A stretch of DNA of 64,000 nucleotides from contig JAUIRK010001031.1 of the NCBI GenBank assembly GCA_030549495.1, positions 682,001 through 746,000 on the forward strand, in the 5' to 3' direction. A program made the translations under genes and the position numbers. The notes beneath the pieces are model-generated. The model saw only the letters and a program-made list of their open reading frames with translations, made no database searches and was not told the DNA's origin. Below, one piece after another: positions 34,569 to 46,059 of this stretch. This stretch comes from Nectonema munidae (Eukaryota > Nematomorpha > Nectonematoida > Nectonematidae). The stretch's first letter is position 1, and the number at the start of each line of letters is the position of its first letter.

Positions 34569-34944
34569 TGTATTAACGGGTCAAAGTCAAATTTAAAGGA
34601 TTCGGGTTCGAAGTGAGAGTTAACTGCATATCAGTGTCTCCTTGTCCCCTTTTATTCAACCTATTCTTTGACATTTTTATAATATACATTGTATATAGCA
34701 ATTATAAGCAAAGCAATGATGGATATATCTATATGATCAGCTATCCCTCTTATTTGCTTCATGTATTTATCAACTGGTAAGCCTTGTACATTGGGTGCAC
34801 AAGGACCCCCCCCCCCCTTTTTTTAAATCGTCCCATAACTATTGCAATGATAAGATTTATGTGGTGATAGGAGAGTAATATCTATGGAAGCAGATCAATT
34901 CGGTTACGTTGAAGTGTAATTCAGGATATAATTTTTTTATATTA

Positions 34945-35115
34945 ACGAAAGTTGATAGAGATCTTCAAACTTCTTGTCTCATTGATAGCCTTATAACGGT
35001 GAATTGGCAGAGGTCTTCAAACTTCTTGTCTCATTGATAGCCTTATAACGGTAAATTGACAGAGGTCTTTAATCTTCACTTTTCTCTGGCTCATTGATAG
35101 CCTTTGTAGATGACG
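34945..35115. repeat. ~64-bp tandem duplication
   Basis: Two and a half units of a ~64-bp motif containing CAAACTTCTTGTCTCATTGA and TAGCCTTATAACGG, the first two nearly identical. A fragment of it (GGCTCATTGATAGCC) recurs near 42017. Confidence 0.75.
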
Positions 35116-36350
35116 GTGAAGATCTAAAGAAGTGATATTGCCTTGAGAGCAAATTGTCTCTGAAGCATATCTGGGATGTGAAATTGTAAGCTACAGGATA
35201 AAGTTCAAGAAAAGAAACTCAATTGAAATGTAGCAAATTATTTTTACTTGAGATTTCTTGGAAAATAGTTTTATTTTTTTAAATATAATTGAATTTTATT
35301 TTAAATCGAATGTTCAATTTTTCATTTTAAGTCTCAAATGATGTACCTCCTAAATTTTGACTTTACCTTAAGCTTCAGATTTTGTATTGTAGGTAGAGGA
35401 ATATGTAGTTTAACTTTAAAATAAAAACAAGCACAGACTGACATGAAATTTAAGACTGATTTTTCTAAAATATCTTTGAATTTTAATAATACTCACATAA
35501 TTTACTTTTTAGCCTGAGATTTTGAATGAAGATCTTAAAAAATTGTCAAAAAATTTGGTATTTTTTTTTCTTAAAAATTTATCAGAATAGTTTAAACTGA
35601 ATTCATTTATTTAAGCCTCTTGATTCCCTTGAAAATCCTTACAAAGGCAAGAAACTGATGTGTCCCATTTGTGAAAATCAAATCAACATAAATTACAAGG
35701 TTTTCTTTATTTATAACTTGTTTTAATTTTTCCTGTCTCATTTAATTAAGCGAGAAAATTCTTCAAAAATTTGACATTTTAAATTGGGATAACGACGTAG
35801 TATCTAAATTTTCAATAATTTTTAAAAATGTTAATAAAATCTTATAAAAATTTAAAACTCTATCATATAATATCTGTATTCTGCATTTAAGAATCGTATT
35901 ATTTTGATTTTTTCCCATTGCTGTAAACCTCAAAAATATTTTTGTGTACACACTGAACACATTCAAACTTTAATACGTGAAAAATGTTAATCTGATAGCG
36001 TATAGATTCTGACAACGTAAGTAGCGATAACTTGTATCCAAATTCACGGAAAAAATGATCTTTGATAAATATATTAGCTCTTTTTCTTTTATCATATACT
36101 TGTGTACACAATCTCCATTATGCGTGTATAAGTTTAATATTAGTCTTATATATACTTCATATTCAATGAAGAAAACGCTGTCCTCTTTTCATACTTGATA
36201 AAACTAATACATCACTTCACTTTTATTTATCGAAAATGTTTTATTGATTTGCGCCACTCGTGATACTTCCCCTTCAAACATTTTGTTGCATAAAATTTTC
36301 CTGAATTTTTTATGTTATTTTAAAAATAAAAGAAGCAAGCTCGTACACAT
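35116..36350. other. AT-rich intergenic DNA
   Basis: No gene or element seen on either strand. Confidence 0.35.
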
Positions 36351-36359
36351 TCAAACAAG

Positions 36360-37640
36360 CAGATCAAAAAGAAGAGGATTTGATTTAGGTTGAGTTGTCA
36401 ATTCTTCTGATCTTCAACATCTTGTCGATGAAGATGAAAAGAAGGTGACATTGACGTCTTTTTTTGATAATTCTGATAGTGAAAGCAGTGAAGATTTGAA
36501 TTCTGGTGAAGGTGAACATATTCATTTTGATGAAATTTGTTGCCATAATTTAAAGTATAATTACAAATCTTCAGAAATTCAAATTCTTCAAGAAGCATTT
36601 AAAAGTAAAAACCAGTACCAATGTGTAAACCAACTAGTGAAAAAGATGAATTTATTTTGTTTATAGTGTAGATATCCTGTTAACAATTTTGAGATATACA
36701 AATAGAAAAGCTAATGATATAAAAAGGAATTTTATAGAGGGCGATTTTAAATATAATTATTCAGCATACATGAAAGCTCTTACCTACTATGAAATTTTTT
36801 ATTTTATCCAATTGGTATACGTGTTAATTGCGATCGAGACAATATATCTTCAACTCAATAACTCTGGAAAGAAAAAGACTGTAGACCTTTTTATAAAGCT
36901 GTGTTTTCATTTTTTTTTGAAATGTTAGAGATTTGACAATTTTAGAGAAAGATGTACTCGAAAAGCAAAAGATAAACTTGCTGCAATAAGGAATGTTTTA
37001 ACAATGTTTCCATCAAACATAAATAAGCTTTACGTTGAAGAAGATGCAATGACAATGGATGAGCAGTTATACTTTTTAATTGAGTTAAGGTTCATGGTCG
37101 AACTTGCTTGTCAAATAAACGTAGAAAGTACGGTATTGAATTATTCTGGGTCTGTGAAGCATCATCAGAGTTTTCTTTAATTTATGCAGGAAAGAATTCA
37201 GACAGCAGAGTTCAAAAAAAGTTTGCTTAAAGTATTGTAATGGATCTGAATACCGTTCTACAATGCTGCTAGAGGCATTATCCCCGATCGATACATTACT
37301 TCTCATTCGTTAGCCTTTGCTTTGTTACAAAAGATTTTACCTCTTTCTGGAAGAATTGGAATTAATAAAAAAAAATATACATTCTCAAAACTACAAAGTT
37401 CAGAGAAACCCATTCAACTTTCATACTCTGTGATCTTGAAAAGAAAATTTTTATTTTCTCATATATGCCCAAGTAGGGTAAACTCGTTTTGATTTTAAGT
37501 TCATCACACGCTCAAATTTTAGCTTCTGATCGTGATGATAAAATGGCCTATATCATCCTTGATTATAACAAGGCAAAAGTTTGGATTGAATTGATAGATC
37601 GGGTAGTTGAAGAGCTCTTTTGCTTTAATTTTAATGAAAA
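36360..37640 (+). pseudogene. piggyBac transposase, heavily decayed
   Basis: Recognisable blocks in order: an acidic Ser-rich N-terminus (FFDNSDSESSEDLNSGEGEH, 36460), RYTNRKANDIKRNF near 36690, KDKLAAIRNVLTMFP near 36970, the first catalytic Asp in AMTMDEQLYF near 37050, and a late block with LILSSSHAQ and ILDYNKAKVW near 37490-37590. The frame changes several times with internal stops, and the region around the second Asp and the Cys-rich tail are not readable. This is an old relative of the copy at 7386, not a close duplicate. Confidence 0.72.
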
Positions 37641-37764
37641 AAGGGGGGTACAAAAAATCCAGAAAGGGGGTTTTATGGGGGTTTTTTTGGTGGGCCTCTC
37701 ACTTTTTTTTTCAAACCAAAGGGTACAATATTATTACACTGGATAGTTTTTTAATATATAATAA

Positions 37765-37769
<5 letters not shown>

Positions 37770-37812
<43 letters not shown>
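37770..37812. repeat. Poly(A) tract of about 40
   Basis: A long A run with one interrupting T near its end, just after the decayed piggyBac and a G-run-rich stretch (GGGGGG, GGGGG, GGGGG at 37644-37680). It could be the tail of a retroposed sequence, but no body with target duplication was recognised. Confidence 0.6.
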
Positions 37813-38384
37813 AAAAAAAGTAAAGATATCAATTAACAATAAAAAAATTGAAAATTTTATTGAATGATAAAATAATTCATTAATTTTCAGTTGTTCCATT
37901 TCTGCTTCCTAAAAAATGAAAATGTTTTATTGAGAAAAATAAATTAAAAAAAACACATCCAAATTACATAACTTTTGTGAGGTAATTTCTATCAAAAATG
38001 TAAAACAACTAAAGTTAGAAAACTTGGTATTAGATTTTTTCATTCTTTTTAGTGTATAAGAATAAGTGTAAGTTAGTTAGACTCTCAAAATAGGGTATAA
38101 AATAAAGATAAAATTGTGCAAACAAAAATCAAACAATAAATTAAGATTGCATTACTTCATTTTTCTCAGCATCATTGAAAAATAGTTTAAAAGCTAAAGA
38201 GGTGCAAGCTAGAAAAAGTAAAATAACTTAACATTTTGCAATGATTTGCCTTTTATAATAACTTTTAAGGAAAAAAAGTCTATCAGAAAAAGTTATAGAG
38301 CTTCAACAAAAACTAAAAAATTTTACAGCATAACTTAAGTTTTTTGAAAACTAATTTGACGTATCCCCTATAGCATACTCTATG
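37813..38384. other. AT-rich intergenic DNA
   Basis: No gene or element seen. Confidence 0.3.
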
Positions 38385-38520
38385 GGTGGGATGGCAGGTT
38401 GGTTGAGATGATGGACTCAACACGGAAGGCTCTGGATTCGATTTCTCATCGATACGAATTTGTTCATAGTTTGACATAAGCGGTACATCAGTGCCTGGTC
38501 AATGAAAATACATCCGCTGC
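38385..38520 (+). mobile_element. tRNA-derived SINE, diverged copy
   Basis: GGTTGGTTGAGATGATGGA, GGATTCGATTTC (weakened B box), TTCATAGTTTGACATAAGCG and TCAATGAAAATACA follow the order of the main family with many changes. An older insertion than copies 1 and 2. Confidence 0.65.
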
Positions 38521-39820
38521 ACCTTACCTACTCAAAATTGAAAAATTTGCTACATAAACATAAGAGAGAAAGGAGACGAAATAAACTAAAAAAGCAATTT
38601 TCATTATTTTAAAATGAAACTGTTTGTTCTCAGAATAATTTCAAAATAATAGGAGGCATAAAAATGAGATAGTTTATCGGCACTTTATTTGATATTTTCA
38701 AGTTTTTATAAGCAGCAAAGCCAACGTTGAAGTAGCTAACCCTTATAGGGTGATTTGGTAACGCTTGTATTTTTTATATTCTGTAAGGAATCATAGTATA
38801 CAAAAAACGGTAGTTTAATCACTTTTCATAAAATTATTTAAGTCTAAGAACACAAAATCATTAAAAAACCATTTAAAGTAACATAAATCATAAAAATCAA
38901 AGTATACGAGAACAAGAAAATCATTGCGTTTTTTGACTATTTCTGTCTACAAATAAAATTCTGACAGCTGTCATAAGTAGATCAAGTACATTTTTAACAA
39001 CTGAAACATTTTGTTTCGATATATTTTTATTATAATAATCAACAAATTTTCTTAAAAAAAATGATTACGGTGTTATTTACAAAATTTAACAATCGAACAT
39101 TATAAAAAATATATCTGCTTAAATATTAAACAAATAGAGTATTTTTGCTTTTAAACTGAATAGCTAGTCATAATATTCATTCCCAAATAGCATATGAAAA
39201 AAAATTTCTTGGCCTAGTTTCTAATGAGATAAAATAAAATTATTTTTAATTAAACTCTAAATACAAATTAGAGAGAAGAGAGCTTAATGAGATAGGAGAG
39301 CTTGAGTTTTAGCAGAGAAAGCGGAAGAGAAAAACAGAGAAGGAGACAGAAAGAGAAATAGAATCACTGTGACAGAAGAAGGTGAGAAAAATCTGGTGGA
39401 TCATCAACATGTGTTTACTCAAAAATACTACAAGGCCCTTTGAGACACTGTGATAAACATTGCTTACTTATTGTGTGCATATTGAAACAATGGATTATTA
39501 TTATTATTATTATATAGTTCTCACATCGTTTGTAAAATATCTTTGATAGGAATTTCAGAGCAGCTTGGCATGATGTTTGACTCGAAAGTCTGCATTCCCT
39601 CTTTTATTCTACATTATCATGTATTATCATTACATCTATAATGCGATCATCATACATGTTTTATAAACAAGCTTTAAAGCAACTCTTGCTTATAGAAAAT
39701 TATTGGTTTGAAAATTGCTGATGTTGAACTTAAATGATCCGCGGATGAGGATATTAAGAGGATGTAAAAATTTTGCGGATATCCGATTATTGGATGTTTG
39801 CATTGAGATTTACGTTTTTT
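38521..39820. other. AT-rich stretch before the mRpS18C exon
   Basis: No gene recognised. A purine-rich block lies at 39270-39400 and a (TTA)n run at 39492-39512. It probably belongs to the intron upstream of the ribosomal protein exon; I searched it for the preceding Cys-containing exon and did not find it. Confidence 0.35.
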
Positions 39821-39822
39821 AG

Positions 39823-39949
39823 AATGTAAGACTTCTTTCTCAATTCATTTCACCTTTTGATGGCACCATTTTTGATCAAGTTTACACTGGTTTATGCAAA
39901 AAACAACAAAACAAAGTTGTAAGAGAAATTTTGAAAGCAAGAGAAGTGG
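39823..39949 (+). CDS. mRpS18C: Mitochondrial ribosomal protein S18C, one internal exon
   Basis: The exon encodes NVRLLSQFISPFDGTIFDQV followed by YTGLCKKQQNKVVREILKAR and EV(G). From memory this tracks human MRPS18C (NVQLLSQFVSPFTG..., then ITGLC, then a basic helix ending in G) almost residue for residue. S18A and S18B differ at the SPF-x-G site. The acceptor is TTTTTTAG and the donor GTAACG, leaving phase 1. S18 is a small-subunit protein of the mitochondrial ribosome, and the LLSQF and TGLC blocks are its core. The flanking exons (zinc-binding CxxC side, and the C-terminal segment with MPVTYKDP-like sequence) were not found within several kilobases. The gene has long introns, or this is an isolated fragment. 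The exon itself is intact. Confidence 0.8.
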
Positions 39950-41100
39950 GTAACGTTTTCTTAACTTCATCGTCATTTTAAACATTTTCCAATTCTTTGT
40001 TGTGTTTTTCCTTTTTCTCAAGTATTAAAAAAAGTCGTCAAAACAGGTGCAGCTCCAGTTTCTGTGGCTGGGGAGTGTTTCACAGTAAACCACGTCATCG
40101 ATAGAGATTTTATACATGAGGTATCGCAAAATCTATGGTTTAAATGTTCACTGAAATGGCGCTCTATAAATCTACTTATCTAAGCTCAGACACCGGATTG
40201 ATATAATACTAAGACATTTTATAGAAGGGCAATTCCACGTTATATACATTTTTTAAATTTTTTAAAATCAAAACACTCAAACTGAATTTGGTATCAAATG
40301 AAAGGTTCCTGTATGTGGAATTAGGATATATAAGAAATATTTTTTATCTCCAAGATGTGCTATAAAAAATTTTGTTTAAATAGTGATATCTAAAAATCTA
40401 ATGAAAATAAGATAGTTATAAAAAAATAATAAAGTTGACCTAGCACAAGTTTACAACGAAGAAGGAAACAAACTAATATATTGAGTGAGGAAGCCTAAGT
40501 CACTTGAATAGCAAAAGAATAGTCAGTTATTATTGTAATTATTAGGAAAAAATTTTCTAGGCTGCAGTTCTTCATGTTTAAAAGATGATATTATTAAATT
40601 TTATTTGTCTTTTATCACCCCACATGATCAGAGATAATGCAGACGGCATTAAGTAGTTTATCATAAAACTATTTTAAAATCAAGAAATCATTTGCGGCGT
40701 ATATATAGGCATAAATGGATTAATTCTAAAATAGAATATTATATTAGCAATATGAATGATCGTCACCGTGAACAAAAACAATAGAAAGTAAAAACGTTTT
40801 AAACTCAATTTTCTTTTTTGATAATGTACTTTTGAGTTATGGCTTTGAATGAGTTAGGTGGAGAACTTTTCTTCTATTTGCTCAATCTTTTCAGGCTCGC
40901 TGAATATAGGTTCAGTTTTTGTTCTCCTTATTTTATGTCTTATTTTTCATGATCAGATTTTGTGAATATCGATTCAGTTGTTTATCTTCCTTATTAATTG
41001 TTTTGTAAGACCGCGTAATACAACAAAAATCAAGAAAAGTATATGAAACAACATATATCGACTTCAAATACTTAAAAATTATTTTCTTCCGGTTTTCACT
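39950..41100. other. Downstream of the mRpS18C exon; one possible exon
   Basis: An open stretch at 40033-40126 (KTGAAPVSVAGECFTVNH and neighbours) has an acceptor-like TTTTTCTCAAG before it and GTATCG after it, but it matches no S18C segment I know. The remainder is AT-rich without visible features. Confidence 0.3.
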
Positions 41101-41103
41101 TAA

Positions 41104-41190
41104 CCCTTTAACGACGAGAATAATTAGACGATATCTGGTGTAGAGCAGACGATTTGTATTAAAAAGCATTTATAAACGCAGACGAGAAGG
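41104..41190. mobile_element. piggyBac-type MITE, one end
   Basis: TTAA followed by CCCTTTAACGACGAG and inner AGACGAT/CAGACGA motifs, like the elements at 34250 and 61442. The partner terminal repeat is missing, so the copy is truncated. Confidence 0.5.
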
Positions 41191-41199
41191 TGAACTTTT

Positions 41200-42170
41200 T
41201 TAAAATACTTAAAAAAATCTACAAAATCGATGAAATTTAAAAATCATACTTTCAATGTGAAATTTGATAGAACTTAAGTGATATATGCCAAAAGAATACC
41301 CTTTTGAAATTGCGCTCTGTGGACGCCATGCATCATCATTATAGATTTTACTTTCAGGACTAATGCCTTATACCTACAAATTGCCGAAGTACTTGAACGA
41401 CGTTAGGCTCTTTAATATCGATTTCCCACAACACAAAAACATCATCAAGCCTTGAATGCTCTTTAATAGCCTCTCCTTGCTACAGTCAACGCGATTGCCC
41501 ATTATCCTTCACACAGAAATGTTTCTTTTGGATACACAGTCTTATTTATCAAAATATAAGACTTATTTTTTTTATCATTTAATAAAATGTGTTAGAATTT
41601 CGTACTTTAACATATTTCATACTACGTGGTAGATTACAATTAACTTTAAACATCGGTAGAACAGTTAAGGTTTAAATGTTACATCTTTTAATATATGGAA
41701 TTAAGATTCACTATTTTAAATATTAATTTCTTTTTTTGGTATTTTTTATTCTTGCAAAGAGTTAAAAACTTTTCACATTTGTTTATATATAAAATTTACT
41801 TAGGTGAAAATAATTCTTAAAAAATTCAACTCAAAGTTTATTTAATTTGATTTTCTATCTTTTTAAATAATTATAAACTTTCAGAAATTAAAAATAGTAT
41901 ATAAAAACTTAGACCGGTAAATGTTAATGCTGTAAAACGTAAGCGTAGTAAGAAAACTTTATTTAAATTCAAATTTTATGGCTTTCTGAATCTAACTTCT
42001 GTGGTATCTTCTTTTGGCTCATTGATAGCCTTGCACGTGGCTCATGGTTAGCCTTTTGTGAGGAAGCATAGATCCAAGAAGTTTTGTCATTTAGAGAGAG
42101 TGGTATAAGTTTTCAAAGTGATGAAAGAAGAGAAAAAACCGTTCTTTGTTGAAGCAAAGTGCATATATAT
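41200..42170. other. AT-rich intergenic DNA
   Basis: No gene seen. GGCTCATTGATAGCC near 42017 is related to the tandem motif at 34945-35115. Confidence 0.3.
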
Positions 42171-42174
42171 ACAT

Positions 42175-42360
42175 GTGTACATCCATGTGTAAGTTACAAT
42201 CTGTGTTGACAAGGTCTTGCGACTTAAGTATGTCTTGTGGTTAGGAACAAATTCAATTAAAGATATACGTGTGTACATGCATGTGTAAGTTACAATCTGT
42301 GTTGACAAGGTCTTGCGACCTAAGTATGTCTTGTGGTTGGTTAGGAACAAATTCAATTAA
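42175..42360. repeat. ~100-bp tandem duplication
   Basis: Two adjacent units share CATGTGTAAGTTACAATCTG, TGTTGACAAGGTCTTGCGAC, TAAGTATGTCTTGTGGTT and ACAAATTCAATTAAAGATAT. They differ by a few substitutions and one 4-bp insertion (GGTT), so the duplication is recent. Confidence 0.85.
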
Positions 42361-42767
42361 AGATATTTTGTTAAAATAGCCAATAACATTATGTTTACAC
42401 CTAATGTTACAAATGCTTTGCAAATTTTTTTTATAATAATTAAGTGTATTAGGAATAAACATATTCGAAATGGTAATATGTAAATTCAAATTTGAAATAA
42501 GCAAAATTTATTTTTTAATTTAAATCATTAATTACATTATATATAAAACATGTATATTCAACGCACATTTAACACTCTTACATGTACAATGTACATACAA
42601 AGAAACAAAATCTTCCGGGACAAATTTGAAGTTCTCTCTGTTTAAAAATGTAAGCGAAATGTCACAGTAGTAATTTGATTGTTAAAAATCTTCTTTAAAT
42701 ACTAGAGCTGCTTATTTTATTTTTTCATTGCATAGAACTTAATCTCGTTTCGTAGATGTTTAGATTA

Positions 42768-43082
42768 CAGCGTTTCCCAAACGGGGGCGGGAATAATTAC
42801 ACTGCAATAATTTTGAAATAAGCTGTTATTTAAAAAAAAAAAGGATTCTTGTTTACAAAAGATTAAACTGGGATGCTACTTTTCCTCCAAATACACATAT
42901 TACTACTCTAGTGAAGAAAATGATTAATTATTTATTCTTTCATATCTTCTATCTGACTGTACTTAGTATTGAAACAAATTTAAGGAAAATTGTATTCGAA
43001 TATTTTTTATCCACAAAAAGGAAATTTAAATGATTAAGTCATGTGGAAGGAAAAATAATAGGAATAAGTTTGGGAACTCCTG
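42768..43082. mobile_element. hAT-type non-autonomous element
   Basis: The left end CAGCGTTTCCCAAACGG pairs with the right end AAGTTTGGGAACTCCTG, whose reverse complement is CAGGAGTTCCCAAACTT. This is typical of hAT terminal repeats. About 315 bp, with no coding capacity. An 8-bp target duplication could not be confirmed. Confidence 0.6.
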
Positions 43083-43501
43083 GTTTCGATTGTCTAATGA
43101 AAATAGCAGTTTTTTACTCATTTGCTCGGTTTTCAAACAAGGCCATTTTATTTTCTCATGTAGTTGATTCAACTAGATCCTACAAAGCATAAATTTTGAA
43201 ATCACTCTACTTACACGCGTAGCCCCATAAATTTTTTAAACAATCAAATTACTACTATGCCTTTTTCTTACATTTTCATGCAGGAATGACTACAAATGGG
43301 TACCCTAGAATTTTGTCCTATCTGTATTTGAAGGTTTAACGTCGTAATAATGGATACGTGCATGGGCGTCCTCTAGTGGGGGCAAACAAGTCAACTGACC
43401 CCCCTCCCCCTCCCTTCTTGAAAATTGGTATTAATTGTTTGTTGAAAAAATTTCTTACTTTGAATTACAATTTGTATGTAATAAGAAAAGTAAGAAAAGA
43501 T

Positions 43502-44247
43502 GAAATCTCAAGTAAGTAATTAGGTCAAGAAAATCTTTATAAGAGTAAGAAAGCGTTTATAGGCAGAAATGCTATTTCGAAAATGCTCCAACACAAACTT
43601 GCTTTATTATTTTCCGTCGCTTCTTTCCTCATCGTCTTCATATTTTGTGGCATTTTTTACTGCTCTTCACGAAGTACGTTGACAACTTGAAAGAAACTCA
43701 CCAGAGATTGGTTGTGAATTTAGTCGAAACGATAAAAGAAAAACATTTAGTTGCTGAAAAGTTGCAATCTCAGTACATTAACAGGCAGGTAGAATTATCA
43801 TCATTCTTTATTTGCGTAGTTGTCAACATTTTTTGATTTGTAAATATATCGCTATAAAAACGTGAAATTTATAATTCTGGCAAGAAGTTGACAGCCTATT
43901 TTAAGGTTTTGTTTGTGAAAGGACATTTGTTCCAATTTGAAAACTGAAGTTCCTTATAAATATTTTTAGCTGGTACAAGAGTGGACTAAATTTCTTAACG
44001 AATATTCAGAGACGCTTACGAACCCGCAAGATTTTAAAATGTCGGTTTGGTATAGAGGGGTAAAGCACATTTGTTCTTAAAAAAATTTCATGTTATAAAA
44101 TATAAATTTTGCGTTCATCGTTCCTTTTATATACGATTTTACTTTCATAGTGAGATATCATGGCAAAAATGCGTTGAAATTTATAGGTTTGGTTACTCTG
44201 TTATTTCAACGTGATATTCTGTTAAGTAAAACGTGATTTGATAAAAT
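43502..44247 (+). repeat. Inverted duplicate of the collagen exon 1 region
   Basis: This ~750-bp segment matches, as reverse complement, 24595-25864. It starts at GAAATCTCAAGTAAGTAATT, covers the 5' flank, exon 1, the donor and part of intron 1, and ends near CGTGATTTGATAAAAT. Copy and source lie 18 kb apart in opposite orientation. The source carries an extra ~550 bp (24861-25411). Coding identity is about 97-98%, lower in the intron. Confidence 0.88.
43583..43788 (+). pseudogene. Second copy of collagen exon 1, frame-shifted
   Basis: 206 bp against 207 in the source. The ATG, membrane segment, coiled coil and the donor CAG-GTAGAATT are kept. One T is lost from a run of seven after the codons for FCG, which throws the coiled coil out of frame. 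One other change is silent, one alters Arg to Lys, and one C-to-T lies next to the slip. No collagen triplet exon follows on this strand within the window, so it is either a dead exon or the head of a second gene broken by the inversion. Confidence 0.85.
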
Positions 44248-44249
44248 AC

Positions 44250-45010
44250 AAATTTAGTTTTGTAAAATAAGTTTGATTGCTTTTTCTTATTTTATCCTTC
44301 CCATTGTTTAATAATTAAAGAGACAGCTTTGAACTATATATAGGACCTCTATTCTTTTGCTTACAAATTCGCTATAAGCTTGTAGTTCTTATATCTTAAT
44401 TTTAGCAAACTTAATTTCTTTTATACTTTATATGGTATCTAATTTTGCTCTTTAGTCTAAACTGATCGTTGCTTGGTAGCTCTACTTTCATCAGAAATTC
44501 ATTTTATGCAATTTATGTTCCGAAAAACTTTTTTCAGAGATTAATTTTGCTCAAAATTTAAGCGATTTTTCTATTAAAGAGAATCTCTGTTGATCTTGTT
44601 TTTTTAACAATATTATTGTTATATCAGGTGATATGAACAGATATCACTCTGAATATTTGCTAACAAATCTTTTAATTCCTGTTCTTGGTGAATCCATTTA
44701 TAATCCTCTTTTTTCAATTAGAAAAAGTTTTCCACCGTTATCATCTAAAATACTCTCTCATTCATCACTGAAAGAAAAAATTTGTCAAATTCGATTCACA
44801 TTTATAAAATTATTTTGAGAATAGCTATATCTTCACCTATTGCTATCCGTCATAGTTATGGTAACTCTAACTGTTTCAAAATTTTCAAATAACTTTTTTA
44901 GTGAATGGATGTGTGAAATATTAACTAATAAGATAAAGGTTTAAAGAATTTTGATTCAGTAGGACGTTCTTCTTCACGATCAAGATATTTTTTGCTCAAC
45001 ACTAGACACC
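44250..45010. other. AT-rich intergenic DNA
   Basis: No gene seen. An open frame at 44633-44818 contains ISGDMN-like residues upstream that faintly recall a LINE endonuclease, but the match is too weak to name. Confidence 0.3.
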
Positions 45011-45021
45011 ATTTCCTAGTT

Positions 45022-45446
45022 CAGGGGTCGGCAACCTTATGCTAACGGCGTGTCAACTTAACACTTCTCAAATGATCTCGAGTGCCAACCTCATATGTAT
45101 ATTTATCCAAACCAAAATTAACAATTGTTTTATAATTTATTTAATTTTTATATACACATTTACATAAATATACAATAATAAGTTTAGCAATAAAAAAATT
45201 ATATAAGTAATTAGTGTTTGACTCTTTGATAACTTTAGCCAACTCTTCAATATCGGCACAATACTAAATAAAAATGGTTGCGCATAGTTAAAAGCACATT
45301 TGATTGCCTTTAAGATCTATTATTATAGAAACTGTTTAAAAATTTATTTTACTTTATGTGTATATGAAGAATTTTAATTGTAAACCTTAGAATTTTTGCG
45401 TGCCACTGAAAATTGCTTCACGTGTGCCGTAGGTTGCCGACCCCTG
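45022..45446. mobile_element. Non-autonomous hAT element with perfect target duplication
   Basis: 425 bp bounded by perfect 16-bp inverted repeats CAGGGGTCGGCAACCT and AGGTTGCCGACCCCTG. The 8-bp direct repeat TCCTAGTT lies immediately outside on both sides (45014-45021 and 45447-45454). Second-tier inverted motifs (GGCGTGTCAACTTAACAC near the left, GTGCCACTGAAAATTGC near the right) are typical of this well-known hAT end type. There is no coding capacity. The unbroken ends and flanks indicate a young insertion. Confidence 0.95.
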
Positions 45447-45459
45447 TCCTAGTTCATTG

Positions 45460-46055
45460 GAAAACGGTATATCTTCCGTGTAGACAAGTTAGATACTTGT
45501 TTCTAAAAACTATATAGCCCCTCAAAGGGATATCATCCTACTATATTGACAATACAAAAGAACTATTAAACGAGTTACTATTCATTTTCTTATGATCACG
45601 CGTTTTCATTTCAATGTGTGCCTTCAGTTCCCTTACTTCTCTCATACGCAAATATTTGTACTATAATAAATAAGGATTGTAAGAAAAAACTTAACAAATG
45701 ATTTCTGGAAAAAAATTGATTTTTACCACTTCCATTGACACTGTAAAGTCCAAAAAGGAATACAGAAATGAAAAACATGGACGAAATTGTTTCAAAAAAT
45801 AATTTTAAATTTGAAGGATTTTTAGTGAGAATTTTATCCTCAATAAAAATTTTAATTCCACACATTCTCGCAATCCAATTGCGAAAACTAAGTCCTAAAA
45901 TAAACGCAGTATTGTAATAGAAAAAATTTTAAATATATTTATTTAAAATACGAAAGTATGTTATGTTTTTTCAGGCATACATCACTAATTCTATTTCCAC
46001 GTTGACACATTTTTTCACAGTAATGGACAAAACTTAGTCAAATTAAGTCAATTTT
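45460..46055. other. AT-rich intergenic DNA
   Basis: No gene supported. A minus-strand open frame at 45611-45865 begins MCGIKIFIEDKILTKN, has a hydrophobic stretch and runs into a GTAAAA donor-like site. This could be a first exon with a signal anchor, but there is no homology to support it. Confidence 0.3.
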
Positions 46056-46059
46056 TGAA

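Noticed and set aside
37770-37812. Tail of a processed pseudogene
   Set aside because: The upstream sequence is a decayed piggyBac transposase, not a spliced host mRNA, and no target duplication is visible.
44633-44818. LINE endonuclease fragment
   Set aside because: Only a faint GDMN-like motif without the other endonuclease landmarks.
45611-45865. First exon of a second membrane protein
   Set aside because: Hydrophobic stretch and donor-like site only; such combinations are common by chance in AT-rich DNA.
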